In this document: piece after piece, positions 32,992 to 36,791 of the stretch | How the letters are laid out: every line of letters begins with the position of its first letter | Numbering within the stretch: position 1 is the first letter of the stretch | Origin: Lachnoclostridium sp. UBA7215 | GTDB taxonomy: Bacteria; Bacillota; Clostridia; Lachnospirales; Lachnospiraceae | Direction of reading: 5' to 3' | Assembly: GCA_002490465.1 (NCBI GenBank) | Contig: DKUB01000090.1 | Coordinates: 1 to 36,791, forward strand | DNA length: 36,791 nucleotides | Notes under the pieces: generated by a model | Seen by the model: only the letters and a program-made list of their open reading frames with translations | Databases searched by the model: none | What the model was told of the DNA's origin: nothing | Translations under genes and position numbers: made by a program

Positions 32992-35421
32992 ATGAAAGAG
33001 AAACAGGACACAAAAAAGATAGATAAAGGATTCTCCCTGCTGATTTCTATTATTTTGGTATTTTGCATTTTGGGTGCGGTGGTATTTTCTGTATCGAGGA
33101 AAATTTCTGCGGAGATGTCGGAGTCGGCAATTCAGAATCTGAGCGAAAGCTTGGACTTAATTAAGAGTACGATTGAGGCAATCCTGAATAAAGAGGCGGA
33201 ATTTCAGAGGCTGATGGCGCAGGAGATTGCGTCGGCGGAGAATCCTGAGGAACGGCTGCGTTTCTATGGAGACAGTCAGACAATGACAAGAGTTTCCTTG
33301 ATACGTGCGGGTAAGACGGAGGGGATTTCTGATAACGGTGAGGCATTTACAGAGGAGGAATTGGACTTTTCCGCTGGTGGGGCGGTAGATGGTGTGGCGG
33401 TATCCCAGTCCTACCTGAATTATATGGGTACGTGGGCATACACGATGAAATGTCCTGTCACAAGGGATGGGAAGGAAGTGGCTATGCTCTATGTGGAATA
33501 TATCTATGATTCCCTGGATAGATCTCTTCCAAATGGATTCTACAATAAGAAAGCTATGCTGTATATTATGGATGCGGAGACGGAGCGTCTTGTCCTGAAA
33601 CCCAAAGGAATGGGAGAGCGGGATGCGGGGCATCTGAATCTGAAAGATTTTTATCGGGCAAATGATATTCAGGAAGACGGCCTTCTGGAAGAGGTGGATG
33701 CCTGCCTGAGAGAGAGCAGGGACATTATGTTCAACCATGATATTCGGGGAAAAAAGGCACTGAACTATATGTGGTCTGTGAATGGCGGAACCATTTACCT
33801 GATTGGCTATGTGCCGATTGGGGAAATTCAGCAGGAGGGGACGACAGTTAATCAAAATATCTTTATTGTGGTTGCCGTGATGCTGATCGCATTTTTTCTT
33901 TGCTGTGTATTATATTATTTCAATCAGAGACAGCAGATTCGGATCCGAAGGGAGCGGGAGGCAGAGCGGGAAATTCACAACAGACAGCTGGCGGAGGCGC
34001 TTCAGGCGGCACAGGCCGCAAGCAATTCGAAAACTACATTTCTTTCAAATATGTCCCATGATATCCGGACGCCAATGAATGCAGTACTTGGTTTCACTAC
34101 ATTGTTAGACAGAGACGCGGAGAACCCGGATAAGGTGAGGGAGTACACGAAGAAGATTATGGCATCCGGACAGCATCTGCTTAGTCTGATCAATGATATA
34201 CTTGATATTTCCAAGATTGAGAGCGGTAAGGTGGTGCTCTCGGTGGAGGAGTTTACGTTAAACGATCTGGTGTCGTCTGTGGACGCGATTATCCGTCCTA
34301 TGGCAAAGGCCAGAGAGCAGAAGTTCTTCGTGACGGTGACCGGTGTGAAGCATGAATATCTGCTGGGGGATGAGACGCGGGTCAACCAGGTTTTGATCAA
34401 TCTGCTATCTAATGCAGTAAAATATACGCCGGTGGGCGGCAACATCTGGTTCAGGATCATTGGGTTAAAACAGCGTTCCAGCCAGTTCGAGCATATAAAG
34501 ATAGAAGTGGAAGATGACGGATATGGCATGACACCGGAATATCTGAAGACGATCTTTGACGCATTTACCAGGGCAGAGAACAGTACAACGAATAAAGTGC
34601 AGGGAACCGGGCTTGGTATGGCGATCACGAAAAATATCGTGGAGCTCATGGGGGGCACGATCGACGTTTCCAGTGAGGTAGATAAGGGAACCCTCTTCCG
34701 GGTAGATATGGAATTCCGGATACCGGAGGGACAGGAAGACAGACAGTTCTGGAAAGAAAGCGGGATTTCCAGAATGCTGGTGTTGGATGGTGATGCGCAA
34801 AGCGGGCAGAACGTTCAGGCGCTCATGCAGGATATGGATGTGGCAGTGGACACGGCGCAGAGCATGGAAGAGGCCAGACAGCTGTTGCAGGTTTCTGGTA
34901 TTGGCGAAAAGGTTTACCAGCTCGTCCTGGTGGACTGGGATATACCGGGACTGGACGCACGACAGGCGGCGGAGGAGCTCAGGCAGATCATGCCGGAGGC
35001 ACCGATCCTGTTCATTACAGAATATGAGAAGGAGGAAGAAGTTGAGGTGCCTACCGTGGAAATGACTGGAATTATGACGAAGCCGTTTTTCGTATCTGCA
35101 TTAAAAGAAAAAGTGTTGAAGATGAAGAATAATGGCAGGGCAGAACAGGAGAACCGGAAAGCGGAGGCTGGCAGCATGGAAGGGCTGAGTTTTCTTGCTG
35201 CAGAGGATAATGAGATAAATGCGGAAATTCTGAAGGAAATTTTATCCATTGAAAATGCTGCCTGCGAAATTGTTGAAAATGGGCAGCTGGCGGTGGAACG
35301 TTTTTCGGCCTCTGCTGAGGGTGAGTTCGATGCCATCCTGATGGATGTACAGATGCCGGTGATGAATGGCTATGAGGCGACGAAGGCAAATACGGAACCT
35401 GGACCGTGGGGACGCAGCTGA
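32992..35421 (+). CDS. Hybrid sensor histidine kinase with two receiver domains, frameshifted near the end
   Basis: From ATG 32992 (GGAGAG upstream; 32980 is an alternative), the frame gives 809 residues. Order: membrane helix (about 14-34), extracellular sensor (35-290, Cache-like), second helix (about 293-312), HisKA with H356 (NMSHDIRTPMN), ATPase domain (NLLSNAVKYTP, DDGYGM, GTGLGMAI), receiver 1 (phosphate site D648 in VDWDIPG, TKPFF lysine) and the first half of receiver 2 (D785 in MDVQMPVMNGYEAT). The frame then runs into an unrelated tail, ANTEPGPWGRS, because of one extra A in the run at 35388-35390. A solute-binding lipoprotein gene follows. The gene may be inactive in its last domain, or the base may be a sequencing error. 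Confidence 0.9.
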   Translation: MKEKQDTKKIDKGFSLLISIILVFCILGAVVFSVSRKISAEMSESAIQNLSESLDLIKSTIEAILNKEAEFQRLMAQEIASAENPEERLRFYGDSQTMTRVSLIRAGKTEGISDNGEAFTEEELDFSAGGAVDGVAVSQSYLNYMGTWAYTMKCPVTRDGKEVAMLYVEYIYDSLDRSLPNGFYNKKAMLYIMDAETERLVLKPKGMGERDAGHLNLKDFYRANDIQEDGLLEEVDACLRESRDIMFNHDIRGKKALNYMWSVNGGTIYLIGYVPIGEIQQEGTTVNQNIFIVVAVMLIAFFLCCVLYYFNQRQQIRIRREREAEREIHNRQLAEALQAAQAASNSKTTFLSNMSHDIRTPMNAVLGFTTLLDRDAENPDKVREYTKKIMASGQHLLSLINDILDISKIESGKVVLSVEEFTLNDLVSSVDAIIRPMAKAREQKFFVTVTGVKHEYLLGDETRVNQVLINLLSNAVKYTPVGGNIWFRIIGLKQRSSQFEHIKIEVEDDGYGMTPEYLKTIFDAFTRAENSTTNKVQGTGLGMAITKNIVELMGGTIDVSSEVDKGTLFRVDMEFRIPEGQEDRQFWKESGISRMLVLDGDAQSGQNVQALMQDMDVAVDTAQSMEEARQLLQVSGIGEKVYQLVLVDWDIPGLDARQAAEELRQIMPEAPILFITEYEKEEEVEVPTVEMTGIMTKPFFVSALKEKVLKMKNNGRAEQENRKAEAGSMEGLSFLAAEDNEINAEILKEILSIENAACEIVENGQLAVERFSASAEGEFDAILMDVQMPVMNGYEATKANTEPGPWGRS

Positions 35422-35566
35422 CATCCCGATTATAGCCATGACTGCCAATGCGTTTGCGGAGGATGAGAGGGAGGCACTTAGAGCAGGTATGAATGTTCAT
35501 TTGACAAAGCCCATTGATGTAGAATTACTACGGCAGGTCATAAGACAGTATGTGATAAAAAAGTAA
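35390..35566 (+). pseudogene. Out-of-frame C-terminal half of the kinase's second receiver domain
   Basis: In the next frame the receiver continues naturally as IRNLDRGDAADIPIIAMTANAF, ending with the lysine-containing HLTKPIDVELL and QYVIKK. The conserved threonine/alanine region and the lysine that complete the phosphorylation site are thus outside the main frame. Removing one A from 35388-35390 joins it to the upstream frame as EATKAIRNLD, giving a full-length protein of about 857 residues. It is not a separate gene. Confidence 0.85.
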
Positions 35567-35598
35567 GGAATACCTGAAGGTATAAGGAGGGGAATTTG

Positions 35599-36791
35599 TT
35601 GAAAAATAAAAGTAAGAAATCTATTGTAAAAGCGGCGGCAGTCTTTCTGATGTGCATTGTTCCGCTTGTGGCGGCAGCCTGTGGGAAAAAGGAAGATACC
35701 AATAATCTGCTCTCGGAGGAAGAGGATACGAAAAGGGTTGTGAGTATGTTCAGCCCTATGGAGAAAACGGAGGCGGACTCGGTCAATACGGCAAGAAGCG
35801 CGACGGATAAAACGGTCATTATGGCAGAAGAGAAGCTGGACCTTAAAGTGAGTTATGTGACTTATACGGCTGAAGATTACCAGGATAAAACTTATGATGA
35901 CGTGACGCTTGACAGGGTGCGTAACAATATGGACGATATCTATCTGCTCAATCCGGATACCATAAAGGCATTGGGAGAAGAAAGAAAGCTCATGGATCTG
36001 TCGGGACTCGCATGTACCGACAATCTGAGGGATGTGGTAAAGACGGCGAATGTTGTTGACGGAAAGCTGGTCGCAATTCCGCAGGAGGTGGTAGCTTACG
36101 GGTTGTTTATCAATAAGGATATGTTTGATCAGTATAAGCTGGAACTGCCGAATACACCGGAGGAATTTCTGGAATGCTGCAGGGTGTTTAAAGAAAACGG
36201 AATTGAAACGCCGGTAGGAGCCAACCGTTGGTGGCTGGAGACCTTCGTACTGGCGCAGGCTTATGCGGATCTGTACAACGGCGGGAATACGGAGGCAGAG
36301 ATTGAGGCTTTAAACAGTGGGAAAAGCAAGTACAGTGATTATATGCGTCCGGGCTTTGAGTTCCTGCAGGAGATGATCGATAAGGGGTATATTGATGCCA
36401 AAAAGGCATATGTAAGTGAAGCGATTGAAGGGGAAGGCCCCGATTTTCTGGCACAGAAGACGCCGATTGTAATGGCTTACTGGGGAGCGGCGAATACGGA
36501 TACCGCCTATGGCAATCCGGATTTTGATATGCTGGTCATCGGATTTCCAAGCAGCAGGGGGCGGATGCCGGTAATGCCTATGACGGGCTTCGGTATCGGT
36601 GCAGAGGCGGAGCATGCGGAAGACGCTTTGAAGACGCTGGATATTATGTTGTCCGATGAGGCTCTCCAGGTTTATGCAGAGACCAATAAAGTGATTTCGC
36701 CGTCAAAGAATGTTGAGGTGGAATGCATTCCGGCCCTGAAGCCGCTGAATGACAGAATTCAGTCCAATATCTATGTTCTTGGCGCCAATGC
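35599..36791 (+). CDS. ABC transporter solute-binding lipoprotein, 5' part
   Basis: The frame starts at TTG 35599 (or the adjacent TTG 35596) behind AAGGAGGGG and is open to the window end (397 codons). A lipoprotein signal is clear: a lysine-rich start, a hydrophobic stretch and the lipobox VAAAC with C28. The mature part reads as a type 1 (carbohydrate-type) extracellular solute-binding protein: PQEVVAYGLFINKDMFDQYKLELPNTPEEFLECC, and later KTPIVMAYWGAAN and the segment TLDIMLSDEALQVYAE. It follows a hybrid histidine kinase by 32 bp, so the two may form a sensing pair or share a transcript. The transporter permeases would lie beyond the window. Confidence 0.88.
   Translation, partial: MKNKSKKSIVKAAAVFLMCIVPLVAAACGKKEDTNNLLSEEEDTKRVVSMFSPMEKTEADSVNTARSATDKTVIMAEEKLDLKVSYVTYTAEDYQDKTYDDVTLDRVRNNMDDIYLLNPDTIKALGEERKLMDLSGLACTDNLRDVVKTANVVDGKLVAIPQEVVAYGLFINKDMFDQYKLELPNTPEEFLECCRVFKENGIETPVGANRWWLETFVLAQAYADLYNGGNTEAEIEALNSGKSKYSDYMRPGFEFLQEMIDKGYIDAKKAYVSEAIEGEGPDFLAQKTPIVMAYWGAANTDTAYGNPDFDMLVIGFPSSRGRMPVMPMTGFGIGAEAEHAEDALKTLDIMLSDEALQVYAETNKVISPSKNVEVECIPALKPLNDRIQSNIYVLGAN

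Noticed and set aside
34002..34658. Minus-strand frame of 218 codons opposite the kinase core
   Set aside because: Shadow of the HisKA/ATPase region; the plus-strand protein has all expected motifs.

Overview
The window looks like chromosomal DNA of a Gram-positive gut Clostridia, most likely Lachnospiraceae. This is inferred from strong GGAGG ribosome sites, frequent TTG/GTG starts, several chemoreceptors, cytoplasmic GH95 and GH43 enzymes, and the DUF2935, LarB and CPBP families. No rRNA, tRNA, CRISPR array, integrase or insertion sequence was found.

Layout. (1) 1-908: 3' end of an AAA-ATPase/PD-(D/E)XK nuclease gene and its terminator. (2) 909-3708: a GH95 fucosidase-type enzyme, divergent from a MarR regulator. 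(3) 3753-9577: a plus-strand operon with a clear promoter: phosphopantetheinyl transferase, membrane-anchored alpha/beta hydrolase, free-standing condensation-like acyltransferase, acyl carrier protein, AMP-forming ligase and D-2-hydroxyacid dehydrogenase. (4) 9570-14443: a convergent minus-strand operon: XRE regulator fused to a methyltransferase, a small anchored protein and two half ABC exporters, with two palindromes upstream. Blocks 3 and 4 overlap by 8 bp at their 3' ends. Together they look like a compact biosynthesis-plus-export locus for an acylated small molecule, and this is the main candidate for an undescribed system. (5) 14570-20435: a beta-lactamase-fold serine hydrolase, a six-helix chemoreceptor, and a c-di-GMP phosphodiesterase with two periplasmic-binding-protein-like sensor domains. 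(6) 20484-24333: GH43 enzyme, LarB, DUF2935 protein and a decayed multicopper-oxidase-like fragment. (7) 24357-25761: a TetR-CPBP protease pair with a consensus promoter, a palindromic operator and an alternating Shine-Dalgarno/anti-Shine-Dalgarno array at the gene junction. (8) 25841-29002: a decayed antisense gene fragment, a GNAT acetyltransferase, and a FIST sensor with a soluble chemoreceptor. (9) 29262-36791: LysR and aldo/keto reductase, a transmembrane chemoreceptor, a hybrid histidine kinase with a one-base frameshift in its last receiver domain, and a solute-binding lipoprotein that runs off the window.

How the parts could work together: the ligase would load an acyl group onto the carrier protein primed by the transferase. 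The condensation-like enzyme could pass it to an acceptor, possibly a 2-hydroxyacid made by the dehydrogenase, and the ABC pair could export the product under XRE-methyltransferase control. That pathway is inference; the enzyme families are visible in the sequence. The right half is rich in sensing genes (three chemoreceptors, FIST, EAL, hybrid kinase), which suggests a motile, nutrient-sensing organism.
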